Positions 46,376 through 57,381 are shown, counted from the first letter of the stretch. The stretch is DNA of 64,000 nucleotides from Elgaria multicarinata webbii (GCF_023053635.1 NC_086173.1:144183197-144247196), one strand, 5' to 3'. Notes: a model not told the origin generated them from the letters alone. Numbers and translations: made by a program.

Positions 46376-49300
46376 CTGAAACAGGAAGGACACGGCACAG
46401 TTGGGACAAGCACCACCGCCAGGGAGAGCAGGCGGAGGGGTTCCGGTTGCGCCCGGAAGCTCTCTGCTCTAGCTCAGTGCTCATGAGCTCGGCACTGTGG
46501 ATCCGCCAGTACAGCCTTCCCCCAGCCGGGTGCCCTCTTCGTGTCTGCGGGTACGACTCCCAGCATTCCTGGTCACTGGCCAGGCTGGTTGGGGATGATG
46601 GGAGTCAGAGTCCAAAACATCAGAAGGGGGCAAGGCTGGGGAAAGCCGCCTTGGTACATGCTACTGGCCGTGTTCAGAAGACACCTTAAACCATTGTGAA
46701 TAAGGCTTTTTTGCTTTATTCACCATAGTTAAAGCCATGGAATAATAATAATAACAACAACAACAACCCGCCTCTCCCTCTGGATCAAGGCAGGATACAA
46801 CACAAATGCAAACACCATAAAATACATATAATTGATTAAAACATTTTAAACTAATACATTATTTAAAAGCAGCACATTATTAAAAGGCATCTAAAAATTC
46901 AACTGGGTAAGGTGTCTTCTGAACAGGGCCTGGCTTTCTGGCTTAACCACCATGGTTAAAGCCATGGTTTAAGGGGCCTTCTGAACGAGCCTCCTGTTTT
47001 CAAGTTCTCCCTAGCTACCAGGAGATTATTATTTTCCTGAGCTATCGGTATGCACTATTGCAGGGGTGCTGAAGCTCAGGCCCTCAGGTGGCCCCTTCCC
47101 CTTCCCCTTCCCCTTGGCCACCAATCATTTGGTAGCTTCCCACTTTTGTGCAGTTCCCCTTAAGAACATAAGAAGAGCCCTGCTGGATCAGGCCAAGGGT
47201 CCATCTAGTCCAGCACTCTCCCAGCCCCGGTATTCTAAAAGGTCAAAATGCCTCTCCTAAGGCTGCATGACTGGCAGCAAGATTTAACCCATAAATATGC
47301 AAGTATTTTTTGATATTTTGGCCCCGCCCCTTTTACCTTTGGCCTGGCCTCTCCCTGGAATGTGGTCCCCAGAACAGCCTCTGAAATGGAATTCAGCCTT
47401 CAAGCTGAAAAAGGTTCAACACTCCTGTACGAGAGCGTAATCAATAAACACGATTCTATAGCTGCTGAAATAGTCTTGCAAAAAGCCTGAACCACATTTT
47501 CCATTTTTCCTTCCCCCCCAACCCTCTTTTTTTAAAAACATTCCCGTTATGAGAATGCTGAATGCTGAAGCCAGTAAGAGAATTCTCATCATGACCACCT
47601 TAAGCATTTGCCTCCATAGACTTGACAGGTCAACAGCCTCTCCAGTTAAACTCGGAAATCAAAATTCGAAATGTAGTAAAACCGGGTTTGAATTTGGAAG
47701 ACCTGATCAAATTGTAAACTGTCCTCATTCGTAGCTTGGCCCTCGGGGGCTTAGGATTTGCAAGGTTGAAAACATGTAGCTAGTTGAAAGACACAGCATT
47801 CCATATCCACTGGCAGAAACCTTTCAGAAAAATTAAAATGTGGTTGGCTGGATATGAGGGGGTTTCAATCCAACACATCTGGAGGATACCAGGTTGGGGA
47901 AGGCTGAACTATAGTCTATGGAAATCACTATACTGCTAGAATCCTTTTTATCCTAGCTCCATATTTCCTAAAAAGGGAGATCTTTAAACACACTCACACA
48001 CCCTTACAATACTTTCTAGAAGTAACATTCTGAGACTCAAATGACAGAACCTCCACATACAGTACAAATCTTCAGCAATTGTACATCTATTGTCCTGATC
48101 TATGAATCCTCTCACAATACAGGACCTTATAAGAAAGCAAACAGAATATCCCATGTTTTGTTCCCCCATAAGTTCTGAAACTAGAAGTAGACATGTATCA
48201 GCCAACATACTCAATTTCCAAAATTCATGCCCACTGGAGAATTCACCACCACCACCACCACCCTCTGTCCTTGCATACCTACCAGTTGTTGTTCCCTCAG
48301 CAAGAACCAGATTCATAAACTCGGTTCAAAGTGGCCCACCTAGGGAAGGAGTATCTGGCCGTTTACCTGGGTCCGCCCTGCATCTTGCACTAGGTATGTT
48401 GGCAGTTCCAGGCTCAGGGCTAAGGCATGCAGCTCCAGCAACTGGTCCGTGTTGGATCCCTGAAGGACAACTTTCTTGGCCCTGAAAAAGGCAAAACAAA
48501 CTTGGATGCAAGACCAGCACCTGCCCCCAACACAGCACTTTTCCCCTGCGGCCAAGATTCTGCCAGAAGCAAAGGACAGAGACCGCTGGACACAAGGTTC
48601 AAGGGCCTGCAGGCCTATTTCACAGGTGAGCAAAAAGAAGCTTAAATAAGAGGAGCACAGCAGTGGAGGCTGGGTTTCTAACTAGGCTTCTGCAACTGGG
48701 AGATCTCCTTCCATTCACAGATGGAACCAAGACCCAGCAGAAGATCTCGCCAGCGGAAAGTAGGGGAGGCTATTTTTACCGATTCCCCTCACCTCTCCAG
48801 CATCCCCACCGCCCCTTGTTCTACAGGGTTCCCCAGGGTTCGGGAGCAGAATTTTAGAGGGGGTGGGCACACGGGGCTGTAGGGGGAATCTGTGAAAGGC
48901 GCCTGACCTCACATCTGCTGGCAGGAGCACCCCATCAGCAGAACTCCACTCAAGATGCTTCTATTAGCATCAGAATCCAGCCACAGAACTGAAAAATACT
49001 TGACAATGTTCCTGAAGACCGAGTTTGAGGCTGGACACCTGGAAAGCCGGATGCCTAGAGCAAGGGTACAGAACCTCTTTCAGCCCTGAGGGCCAAATTC
49101 CATTTCAGAGAAGCTTTTGGGGGGGCCGCATTCCAACGGTGGGTGGGACTGAAGGCAAAAGGGGTGGGGTCAACATCAAAGGCGGGGGGCCAGACCCAAA
49201 TACCCAAAAATGCCAGCACAATTTAGCTTAAAGCTCTTACAGCCAGTAACTAAGCCTTAGGAGAAGGATTTCAATCTTTTAGAATGGGAGAAAATTTGCA

Positions 49301-52300
49301 CAAAAGCGGGAGACAACCAAACCACCGATGGCTGGGATGGGTGGGGGGAGAACAGAGGGCTGGACTTGGACCCCAAGAAGGCCGGATTTGGCCTCTGGTC
49401 CTGCAGTTCTGCACCCCTGGCCTAGTGCTCTGGTACTGTTGATTAAAAATCTGAAAATATTCTCAGAGTAGGACTGGCACTCCAAGCTGATATTGACACT
49501 TAGGATCCATGGTCATGCAAGCCCGGCCACCGCAGTCTGGCCTTGTGACTCCAAAAAATCAGTGCATGCTAGATTGAAGTGTCACCAGCATGTCTGGTGG
49601 CATGCAGATGCTGTTGTCCAGCACCACGTTAAGAAGGGCTGGTGCTGCCGTGGAGGCAGGTTCATCATGGGCACAGCTAGCTAGGATCAGAATAGCAGAG
49701 CCACTTCGCCATGCCATCAGTCGGCTCCAAGGGGGAGCCAGAAGAACGATCTATGCTCCTGGCTTAGACCGAGAGGCTAAAAAGCAGAGTGGTTTCCTGC
49801 TTGCCTTTTCCAGCAAGCTAAGCTGAGAATGGATGGTGAACCCAAGCTGGTGAACTTGAAGCCTTCATATAATTGCCGTGGTGGAATTTAAAGGTTATAT
49901 CCAAAGCTAGGCTGACACTAGTCAGCATAGATCCACTGAAATAAATGGGACTTTGGGTTGTTATCCAATGTTAATATAAAGGGGTCTCTTGTTCATCTCC
50001 ATGATCATGACAAGATACTTTGGGGAAGGTTTATTTATTTATTTTGATAGGCTTTATATACCACTTTGAATCGAATAAGATTCCCAAGTGGTGAACAATA
50101 AAAAGAACGGAAGGATTAAAAATGCAGAATTAAATTATTTAAAATCAAATAACGCCAATAAAAAAAAAACATGGCTGGTCAAATCAGGAAAGTCTTCTTT
50201 AAATAAAATTGTCTTTAGCAGGAAGATGTTGAAGTTGTACCCCAAACTGTACGCAGTGAAGACTAGTGGCTCTGATGTCAGTGGAGCGGTGAATCTACTC
50301 TGGGTTTCAGTCAGAACTCTGGCTTCGCACCTTGGAGAGCTCCGTCAGAGTTCTGATTGAAACCCAGAGCGGATCCACCGCCGTACTGACATTGGAGCCA
50401 CCAGCTTCCACCGACTGTACTCATCCAGTGGTTGAACAGCCTTTCCAGTCCACCCCATCCAGTTTCAAGAGCAGGATGCCTGCCCGTGGCCTAATCCCCT
50501 CTTGCTTTCTTACCCATGTTCATCCCATTGGTTAATGATGTCCCTGTGAGTAGGCCGCTCCTGCATCAGCTGGAACAGGCCAATTGCTGCATGCCCCACC
50601 TGGGCGGCAATCTGCAATGAGACAGCAAATCAAGAAAACTCGTTTCCCCTACATGGCTTCTGCCAAAAGAAACATGCAGTTCTGCAGCAACAGAGGTGCA
50701 GCTACAGGAGGAAGCAGCCATCTTGCCATCACCAGCCAGGGTAGAGGTTAACAACCAGTTAGAAATCATAATCAAATTATTATCAAATTCAGCTTGTATG
50801 GATGGACCAGCAAGAGTAGGAGGCCGTTTTTCAGTAACAGCTGAGTCTGTATTGTTACTGTACCACAATCAAGAGCCCCTGATTATTCAAAGGCTGACTA
50901 GCTCACCTTCATTTCCCTTCAGCCTCAGATAAGCCGTTCAATTATGTAAGCAGATCAGCAACTGAAGCCACTTTAAAAGGTTTACTCCCTATGGGAAACA
51001 AAGATAACAACCCTTGAGGAGTTTTACCTTTCCAGCTCCCATAGAGAGCTCCATATTCACCACGAAGACCATTTTATAGTAACCACTGCCTTGAGCATCC
51101 TCTTCCTCCTGGAAAGAAAGTTTGACAGTAAGTCCCTTCCATTGTAGCGTGTTCAGTTTTATGAACCAGTGTGGTATAGCAGTTAAAGTGTCGGACTAGG
51201 ACTGAGGAGACCTGGGTTCAAATCCCCACTCATTCAGGAAGCTCAGTGGGTGAGCTTGGGCCAACCACCAATTCTTGGGCTGAGCTTACATCTGGATATG
51301 TATGAGTGATGATACACTCTGTTAGTGAAAAAGCCTAAAATGTGTTGCATTCTTACCCCAGGCTTTTAAAAGCAGGGACAAAATTTGAGTCTATAAGGAT
51401 AAGGGTGGGAGTGGAAATGTACATTTCGCACCATTTGCTGCTAACATCCAAGAAACATACACATTTCCATTTATGGGAAATAGAACTTTTGCCCATATAA
51501 AGAACAAAAGAAAATCAGTTTCTCCCTTCATTCCCAACTGAAACTTTCGCTATTGCACTTGCTAACATTCTTCCATTTAATTCTTGCCCCTCCCTCTATT
51601 ATCTTCCGGCACTGAGTTAGCAAAACATCCTGAGGGCAGGATCCTGTCTTTTGGGCTTACGAAACACTGTAAACCACCAGATAAACATTAGCTTGTGCAT
51701 ATTACAAATGCATGCCATAGATCAGCTGCTCAGGGAGCTTCTTGTATACACCAGCCTTCCCCAACCTGACACCTTCCAAATGAAGTTGTAGTCCAACACA
51801 TGGAAGCACCTCTCTCTTCTGCTTAGTTCCAGCATCATGTCCTCCGTGCTCACTACACATGCCTAGTTACTAAATGCTCTTAGGTTTTCTGGTTATCTAT
51901 AACATTTAGTATAAACCAGTGAAGCTGCAGATGCGGAGGCTGAGAATACTATTGTAGGTACACATTGTGTGCATGTGCGCGTGTCACATGGGTTGGAATA
52001 GTACAACCTTTCACAATGTGATCCCCTTCAGCATCACCCAATTATAGTGCAAAAGATCTGGAGGGCACTAGGTTGGCCAAAGTTGGAGCATCATAATGGA
52101 GAATCAAGAGTGAAGTTTCAGCAGCATGCTTTTATGCATTTTTAGCACGTCTTATATTTTGGTTATTTCAGGCGTGGCTATTCACAGCCCCTGCAAAAGA
52201 TCAGGCGCAGGTTACAGAAACATGCCTATGAAGAGGCCCTGGTGGCCAGTTTCTAATAATAATAAGTTAGAGCTGCTCGGACTGGAGATCCTCTCAGAAA

Positions 52301-52866
52301 GCCACACCCTCTAACATGGACGCTCTGCTCCCGAATTTCAGAATGTGTGAGGTGGGGAGAGAACTCTGTACATGCCCCAAAACACTCTCAACGGCAGAAG
52401 GGTTTGCAAAATCGCCATCCCAAGCCGCAGCTAGCTAGAAGGTTTTGTAGGCTATGAGACGCGAGGATGAGAAACGGGGGGCAGCAGGGAGAGGATTAGG
52501 CCACAAACTGAGTCCTGACAGGCTCGGAAGGGAGCCGAGCTCAGGGAGCCGGGAAGGTACCTGAGAATCGAGGCCGCTACTGAAGTACAGCTGCGCCGCC
52601 GCCTCAGCAGAGCGGCCCCCGGTGAGCGCCAGAGCCTGTGGGGGGAAAGAGGACGGCAAGGGATGAGCGCCAGCGGGTGGGATCCCGACCCAGACCCAGA
52701 ACCAGACCCAGGCGTCCCTTCCTCCACCCGCCCCCCGGTCCCCGGAACCCCGTGCGCAACCCCGGCCCACCCGCCGCGCCGCGGCCTCCGGGATGCCCAG
52801 CTCCAGCAGCGGCGCAACGAGGGACTCGTCCACGCCCGAGTCCGAATCGAGAGGTTGCGACTCCAT
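46286..52866 (-). CDS. UBA-domain PTH2-type peptidyl-tRNA hydrolase, 184 aa
   Basis: PTH2 enzymes cleave the ester bond of peptidyl-tRNA released from stalled ribosomes. Six exons (52771-52866, 52561-52635, 51028-51108, 50514-50611, 48367-48481, 46286-46375) total 555 bases with exact phase agreement. Residues about 10-55 form a UBA-like domain (VAPLLELGIPEAAARRALAL). Residues 67-184 form the PTH2 domain: YYKMVFVVNMELSMGAGK, IAAQVGHAAIGLFQLMQ, LVQDAGRTQIPAGSHTVLAI. The second Lys of the GKGK motif (K84), Gln88 and Asp150 are kept. The first Lys is Ala, and RNDL reads NMEL. Unlike PTRH2 it has no N-terminal membrane segment, so a cytosolic, possibly ubiquitin-linked role is inferred. I do not know an established vertebrate symbol for this UBA-fused form. 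Confidence 0.92.
46513..46650. repeat. Palindromic MITE (CCTCCAGATG type)
   Basis: The left arm 'gccttcccccagccgggtgccctc' and right arm 'catcagaagggggcaaggctggggaaagc' are inverse, with 'catcattcctggtcactggcc'-like centre sequence. Confidence 0.6.
46672..46990. mobile_element. TIR element (GTTCAGAAGACACCTTAAACCA) with LINE insertion
   Basis: Left 'gtgttcagaagacaccttaaaccat' is inverse to right 'atggtttaaggggccttctgaac'. A second internal inverse end, 'gtaaggtgtcttctgaacag', lies at 46908-46927. The centre (about 46740-46905) is an antisense LINE 3' end beginning AATAATAATAATAACAAC. Confidence 0.6.
47055..47435 (-). repeat. Dispersed ~350-bp repeat, copy 3, split
   Basis: Antisense copy of the 5585-5938 family: 'ttctaaaaggtcaaaatgcc', 'cctaaggctgcatgactggcag', 'ggccccgcccc...cctttggcctgg' and 'ctgaaatggaattcagcc' in inverted order. 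A CR1-like snippet (about 47161-47225, 'taagaagagccctgctggatc') interrupts it. Confidence 0.6.
48367..48481 (-). CDS. PTH2 gene exon 5
   Basis: AKKVVLQGSNTDQLLELHAL then ALSLELPTYLVQDAGRTQ; acceptor TTTTTCAG, donor GTAAAC. It holds the QDAGRTQ motif with the conserved Asp150. Confidence 0.94.
49062..49430 (+). repeat. Dispersed ~350-bp repeat, copy 4 (most complete)
   Basis: Uninterrupted copy: 'gagggccaaattccatttcagag', 'gggggccgcattcc', 'gcaaaaggggtgggg', 'aatttagcttaaagctcttacagccag', 'taagccttaggagaag', 'cttttagaatggg', 'aggccggatttggcc'. It serves as the reference for the other three. Confidence 0.65.
50023..50225 (-). repeat. LINE 3' end, reverse
   Basis: TTTATTTATTTATTTTGATAGG, then 'cccaagtggtgaacaataaaaag' and an A-run at about 50161-50170. 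A LINE tail plus 3' UTR in antisense. Confidence 0.5.
50254..50417. mobile_element. Hairpin MITE with ~70-bp terminal inverted repeats, copy 2
   Basis: Starts CAGTGAAGACTAGTGGCTCTG and ends ...CACCGACTG. The inner arms 'tactctgggtttcagtcagaactctg' and 'cagagttctgattgaaacccagagc' are near-perfect inverses. Clearly the same family as 45120-45286, again inside or beside the PTH2 gene. Confidence 0.75.
50514..50611 (-). CDS. PTH2 gene exon 4
   Basis: IAAQVGHAAIGLFQLMQERP then THRDIINQWDEH plus two bases of a Gly codon; acceptor TTGCAG, donor GTAAGA. It corresponds to the VAAQCSHA helix and the Q-W-E element of PTH2. Confidence 0.93.
51028..51108 (-). CDS. PTH2 gene exon 3
   Basis: 27 codons, EEEDAQGSGYYKMVFVVNME then LSMGAGK; acceptor TTTCCAG, donor GTAAAA. 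It contains the first PTH2 strand and the conserved Lys84. Confidence 0.92.
51162..51272 (+). repeat. tRNA-derived SINE (second family), 5' part
   Basis: The A-box region 'gtgtggtatagcagttaaag' and B box GGGTTCAAATCC are well preserved. The element stops after 'gcttgggccaaccacc'. Confidence 0.75.
51750..51800. repeat. Palindromic MITE, rearranged arms
   Basis: 'ccagccttccccaacctgacaccttccaaatg' then 'aagttgtagtccaacac'; the centre is missing. Confidence 0.5.
52561..52635 (-). CDS. PTH2 gene exon 2 (rest of UBA)
   Basis: 25 codons, ALALTGGRSAEAAAQLYFSS then GLDSQ; acceptor CCCCACAG, donor GTACCT. ALxxTGG-S-EAA fits the second and third helices of a UBA domain. Confidence 0.88.
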
Positions 52867-53370
52867 TCTTTCCAGCTGCCGGCGCTCTGCCCTCCGATTG
52901 GCTTCTGCTGCCGCCTCCCGGCTAATCAGAGCTTACCCGCCCACCTCGTCATTGCGCGGCGTGGCCAATCCCTCTGCCCGCGTCGGGTGAGGGCAACCAG
53001 TCATCTGCGGCCGCCGAGGCTGAGATCCGCCCTTCGCAGCGTTCTGCTTCCACGTCCATCGCCGGGTGCAGGGATGCGGCGGCTTGGTTTGGGCGGGCGC
53101 GTCCCCGCGTCGTCGCGCGCCTGGCAGGCTGAGCGCGCTCGTGCCTCTGCCCGGGTCTGCTGGCGGGCCTGGCATGGGGGCGCTGCGGCGGCGGCGGCGG
53201 CCCAGGCGGCTTCAAGCGGGCCTTGCTTGGGTGGCATCGCGGGCGGCGCACAAACTCAAGGGTGGGCTGGAGTGGCTGTTTGACGTACAAAGGCCGCTCT
53301 TCCTGGGCAGCAGCCGACTGGGTCATTCCCTTCGCGCGAGTGACGGTGCGATAGCGGAAAGTCGGTTCTG
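52600..53370. promoter_or_regulatory. CpG island, promoter of the PTH2 gene
   Basis: Very CpG-rich, covering exons 1-2 of the PTH2 gene and 0.5 kb upstream. CCAAT boxes lie at 52897-52901 (on the minus strand, about 31 bases before the start codon) and 52965-52969 (plus strand). No TATA box seen. Long overlapping open frames on both strands (for example plus 52663-53283) are by-products of GC-richness. Confidence 0.75.
52771..52866 (-). CDS. PTH2 gene exon 1
   Basis: 32 codons, MESQPLDSDSGVDESLVAPL then LELGIPEAAARR, ending at a GTGGGC donor. The start is the first ATG after the CpG island, and the frame enters the UBA helix directly. Confidence 0.88.
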
Positions 53371-53544
53371 AACTCTGCGCAAGGGAGGAATCCCGCTGAA
53401 GTTGCGTTTGCCTAAGCGGTTGCGCAACCCCTTGTGTAGACAATTGTGTATAACTCTTGAGCAACCCATGCACATTCCGTTTACGCAGTCGGTTGCACAA
53501 TTCCTTGCACAAGTGTAATGGGCAACCTCTGCCACAACGGAAAG

Positions 53545-53598
53545 GGTGCATGTACATTGATGGTGCTATATAAATAAATAAAAAATAATAATAACGGA
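53545..53598 (+). repeat. Tail-only LINE insertion
   Basis: 'catgtacattgatggtgctatataaataaataaaaaataataataa' is the last ~50 bases of the LINE family at 41915-42160. Confidence 0.55.
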
Positions 53599-53621
53599 AA
53601 GGTTCAACAGATTTCTGCTAC

Positions 53622-53868
53622 CGCTACTTATTTTATTACATTTATATTCTGCCTTTTGTCCTCCAGGGAACCCAAGGCAGCATACATAATCCTCCTCCTT
53701 TCCATGTTATCCTCACAACAACAACCCTGTGAAGTATGATGGGCTGAGAGTCTGTGACTGGCCCAAAGTCACCCAATGGGTTTCCATGGCCGAGTGGAGA
53801 CTAGAACCTAGATCTCTCAACTCCCGGTCCAACACCTTTGCCACTACACCACACTGGCTCTCTTGAGT
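53622..53868 (-). repeat. tRNA-derived SINE (second family), full length, reverse
   Basis: On the minus strand 'gccagtgtggtgtagtggcaaagg', a B-box-like GGTTCTAGTCTCC, core 'ggtgactttgggccagtcac', 'aacaacaaccctgtgaagtatg' in antisense on the plus strand, and tail 'atataaatgtaataaaat'. Best copy of this family here. Confidence 0.8.
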
Positions 53869-55039
53869 TTGTGGAATGACACCATTGGGATCCTGCCCTC
53901 TGCCTTTTATTCAAACATCACACAATGGGTTAGATCAAGATTTAAGCTGGATCCACTGCGCTGGCAGAAGTGGGACTTCCCCACCCCTCCTTCCCACATC
54001 AACCTCTCCACCCCTCTGAAAATGCTGCACAGAGAGCCAGGACACACTTCTGAATAGGATGAGTTGTGATGTGTGTGGGGGTGGGTGGCAGGGTACCCCA
54101 AAATCAGGCAGAGGGACGTTCTGCAAGTGAAGCTCTTCCTCTCTCAAAGGTCCTTTCTTCCCAAAAGTAAATCCATCCCTGTAGCATTAGGGATGTGGCA
54201 GAAGACAGCCATTTGTAGAATGTGCATTCTAGCTAGAGATGGCGGTTTGAAAATCCAAATGGCCATCACCAACATAATATTCAAGGAACTGGTTAGTCCC
54301 TTGCAGGCTTACTCACAAGTAAGTCCTACAGAGTTTAATACAGCTGCCACCCTGTCCCTTGACCAGGTTATTCTGCACCCTTCCTAAAAACCCCAAATGC
54401 TTTCCAATTGAGCCTCTATTGACTTTTTACCTAGTGCACCACCATCTAAAAATTAATCTCAAGCTTAATTTTTGAACATTGATGTTCCTACTTGGAGGAG
54501 CCAGTGGGGTTTTTTTTCTGCTGTAGGCCACGCTCGGTTTGCCTCAATTTCCCTCCTTTTGCCAGTCAAATATATCTGTCTCGAAAACTAGTATTTATTT
54601 CGACCCACGCCCAAGCCCCCATTTCAGGCAAAGTGTCAGTTTTAAAAAACAGAAGCCACCTGACATTGTCTGGTTAACTGCTTGTTTATTTAATTTCTAC
54701 ACCGCCCAACAGCCAAAGCTTTCTGGGCAGTTCATAAGCACTTAAAATACAAGAACTGTCCATCAGCGTGTGGTTGTTGTTCCTTTTAAGCTTGTAACAT
54801 AACCCTGGCAGTGGTGGGAAAGTGGCTCTGTGATTTTCATATGGGCCAGCCAATCAGCCTGCACAGCCGGCTTTTGTAGAAAACAGGAAGTCCTGGTTGC
54901 TTGCTCCTGAGCTCAGTTTCCTGAGAAGCTTGGATGCCCAGCCAAGAAGGGGGCTGAGCGCAGATCCACAATGGCCTCAAAATTATGTACATCTGTACAC
55001 AGCCTCATAATAAGCTACAATGCTGCTCCTTAGATCCTT

Positions 55040-55172
55040 TTTCCTTAACCTGCTATCTTCTAGATATGTCAGACAGCAATTCCTATAATTCCCAGTGTAC
55101 ATGGCCATACTTGCTGAGAATTATGGGAGCTGCAGTCTGACACATCTGGAAGGCACCATCTTGGGGAAGGCC
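55040..55172. repeat. Palindromic MITE (CCTCCAGATG type)
   Basis: Arms 'ttttccttaacctgctatcttctagatatgtcagacagcaattcc' and 'gcagtctgacacatctggaaggcaccatcttggggaaggc'. Confidence 0.6.
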
Positions 55173-55967
55173 ACCTTAGGGCTTCCCAGGCAATTCAAGC
55201 AAAGTGCTTGCCCAGGCTGTGAACCAGGACACGCAAGGGCTCAGCCCTGTAACCTGGATTTAGCACCACAGTCTAGTTCTGGCACGGGATGCCTTTACTT
55301 CAAGCACCAAATAACCAACTTCCCTTCGTTTGCCTTCAAATACACACACACGCACACACATCTGTAAGGTGGGAAGAGGATGTCCAAGGGACCTTGAATT
55401 TTGTCACCTCTCATTTTAAGAATTAAATACCAGGCTTGTCTTTCCAATCACCTCCGTGACACATGCTGGTTTGAAAGGTTGGGCACAGATAGATCAACCT
55501 GCAAAGGGCCCGGGGTATGCTTGTACCCCTTAGTACTCAAGGGATGATTGGGGATGGAGAGGGAAGTGAGCAGAGCCGTGGGAGGCTAGTGGGAGAGAGA
55601 AGGGATATAGGGAATTGCTAGTAGTAGCAAGAACTTTGTCTCTCCACCACAGGGAGATTTTTGCATGTAACTCCAGTTTAAGAACTTCGGCCAATTTTGC
55701 TAAAGAGAAAGGGCGTGGAACAAGATTTATGTCTATACCAATACATCTTTTCTTACAGTTCATTACATTTTATTTTGCTTCAGCTGCCATCATCTTCCTA
55801 TGTCCACATGCTGTTCATTTCTTGTCACCTGTACATCTTGTGTACACACAGAGAGACTTTTCCCTCTTCTGTGGATTAGTGGAGTATTCTTTGTGGTTGT
55901 AGTCTCTCTTTTTCTCTCTTTTAAAAAAGATATAATCAAGTTAGATGTATGCCCCTACAGCTGTTTT

Positions 55968-56067
55968 CCCCATCCTGATGCCGTTGTTTTTGGACTTCAC
56001 CTCCCATGGAATGCTGGGAGTTGTAGTCCAAAACATCTGGAAGGTACCAGGTTGGGGAAGGCTGCCC
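55968..56067. repeat. Palindromic MITE (CCTCCAGATG type)
   Basis: 'ttttccccatcctgatgccgttgtttttggacttcacctccc' facing 'ttgtagtccaaaacatctggaaggtaccaggttggggaaggctg'. The right arm is close to consensus. Confidence 0.65.
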
Positions 56068-57121
56068 TACAGACACTGACAAAATATCTTCGCTGAGGAG
56101 GTCTGTCAAAATCACAGTTAAGTTAAGGGTTCTTAAGACATCTTTGTGGGATTGTGAAAGAAACCAAGGATTCTATAAGGGCAGAAACAAATGAATGTAT
56201 CTATTGGGGAGGTGTGTTGATGAATCTAGAGGGACATACTCACAAAAATATACCCAAAAAACGTAAAGGCGGCGGCGAAAGAGCTTTGAATGTAGCATGG
56301 GAAAATGACTCGGATGAAACATTTGTCCGGACAAATGTAAGGAACATCAAGGTAAGTTTAGTACCTTTTTCATGAGATATTATCACATGCAGAAAGCTGG
56401 AACGGGAGCGCTTGTTGGGTCAGGGCGTTTGATGAGGTATGAAGTGTGCAAAGCTATCAGAATTTATGGTGGAAATCATGCAAAAATGATCGGGTACAGA
56501 AGTGCCCTAGGAGGATTGTGGGTGAAGACAGCTGTAACATTTCTAGAAGAGTGGGGGCCGCTCTGCAAGCATCCTCACGGTGTTCCACACAAAAGTATTC
56601 CCTCCAGGGTGGAGCTCTGGGGGGGGGGGGAATGGCTCTGAAAGTTTGAAGCAGAAGGCCCCTCTGCATGGTGGTAATTGGCTGCCCGCTCCCCATGATG
56701 TCATAAGATGCCTTCTGGCATTGTGCAGAGCAATTCTGCATTTTTAAAAACAACTGGCAACAAATGAATGCATAAATGCCCAAACATTCCTGCATCATTT
56801 TTTTTAATTTCCTGAAAGATGTGGGAAGGGTCAAGCTAATAGCAGAGCCAGCTTTCGGTCTTCTAGTATGCACATTGGTTATTTCAGTTGGGAAGCCAGG
56901 AACTACACTCTATGGCTGAGGTATGTGCATTCTTCTTATGTTACACCTGTCTTCACTCCACGTGGGGTTAGTGGAGAGAAACCCCACGGAACTGTGTTGC
57001 AGGGCACGGGGAGAAGAGGTAGAGTCAGTATTAAAGCACCACTCTGGCTCGTGTGAAGAGAAGTCCCAACAGTCTGCTGTAGCCCCATCCCTCACGGATG
57101 AAGGCCCAAACTAGCCATGAG

Positions 57122-57127
57122 GTTTAT
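57122..57127 (-). terminator. Candidate polyadenylation signal of the kinase gene
   Basis: AATAAA on the minus strand, about 595 bases past the stop codon. Position is plausible for a 3' UTR end; nothing else supports it. Confidence 0.3.
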
Positions 57128-57381
57128 TACATGAATGCATTTAACGGTGCATGTTTGGTTATATAAATAGCAGCCAGGGGGAGCCTGAGTTTCTAAGGGT
57201 ATTGTGCAGGATAGGAAGGGGGGGAGTTTAACTCTCTCTCTGCCATTGCTCCAACAAAAATCGCCTCTCCAGAATTGATGTATGCATTTCAAGGGAAGCT
57301 GCCATTAGTTCCAATGGGAGCTTCCTCTGAAATAAAGTGCCAGGAGCAGTTTTGGAGAGGTAACTTCTCTCGAGACCTGGG

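Larger units (their letters stand above)
46376..48366 (-). other. PTH2 gene intron 5
   Basis: It holds a MITE (46513-46650), a nested TIR element with a LINE insertion (46672-46990), a split dispersed repeat (47055-47435) and one MITE arm (47856-47910). No exon was recognised. Confidence 0.55.
48482..50513 (-). other. PTH2 gene intron 4
   Basis: Contains dispersed repeat copy 4 (49062-49430), an antisense LINE tail (50023-50225), hairpin MITE copy 2 (50254-50417) and unassigned sequence at about 49490-49900. No exon recognised. Confidence 0.55.
53370..57120. other. Intergenic region between PTH2 and kinase genes
   Basis: Holds a short imperfect direct repeat (53404-53513), a LINE tail, a SINE, an L2-like tail at 54680-54745, MITEs and a G-run at 56620-56629. 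No gene recognised. Confidence 0.5.

Noticed and set aside
51162-51272. tRNA gene
   Set aside because: A and B boxes are present but there is no cloverleaf with acceptor stem, and the following core sequence is that of a dispersed SINE.
52663-53283. 206-codon plus-strand frame across the PTH2 CpG island
   Set aside because: It overlaps exons 1-2 of the PTH2 gene in antisense, is made of Pro/Arg/Ala-rich low-complexity sequence, and other frames are equally open. This is typical of GC-rich DNA.
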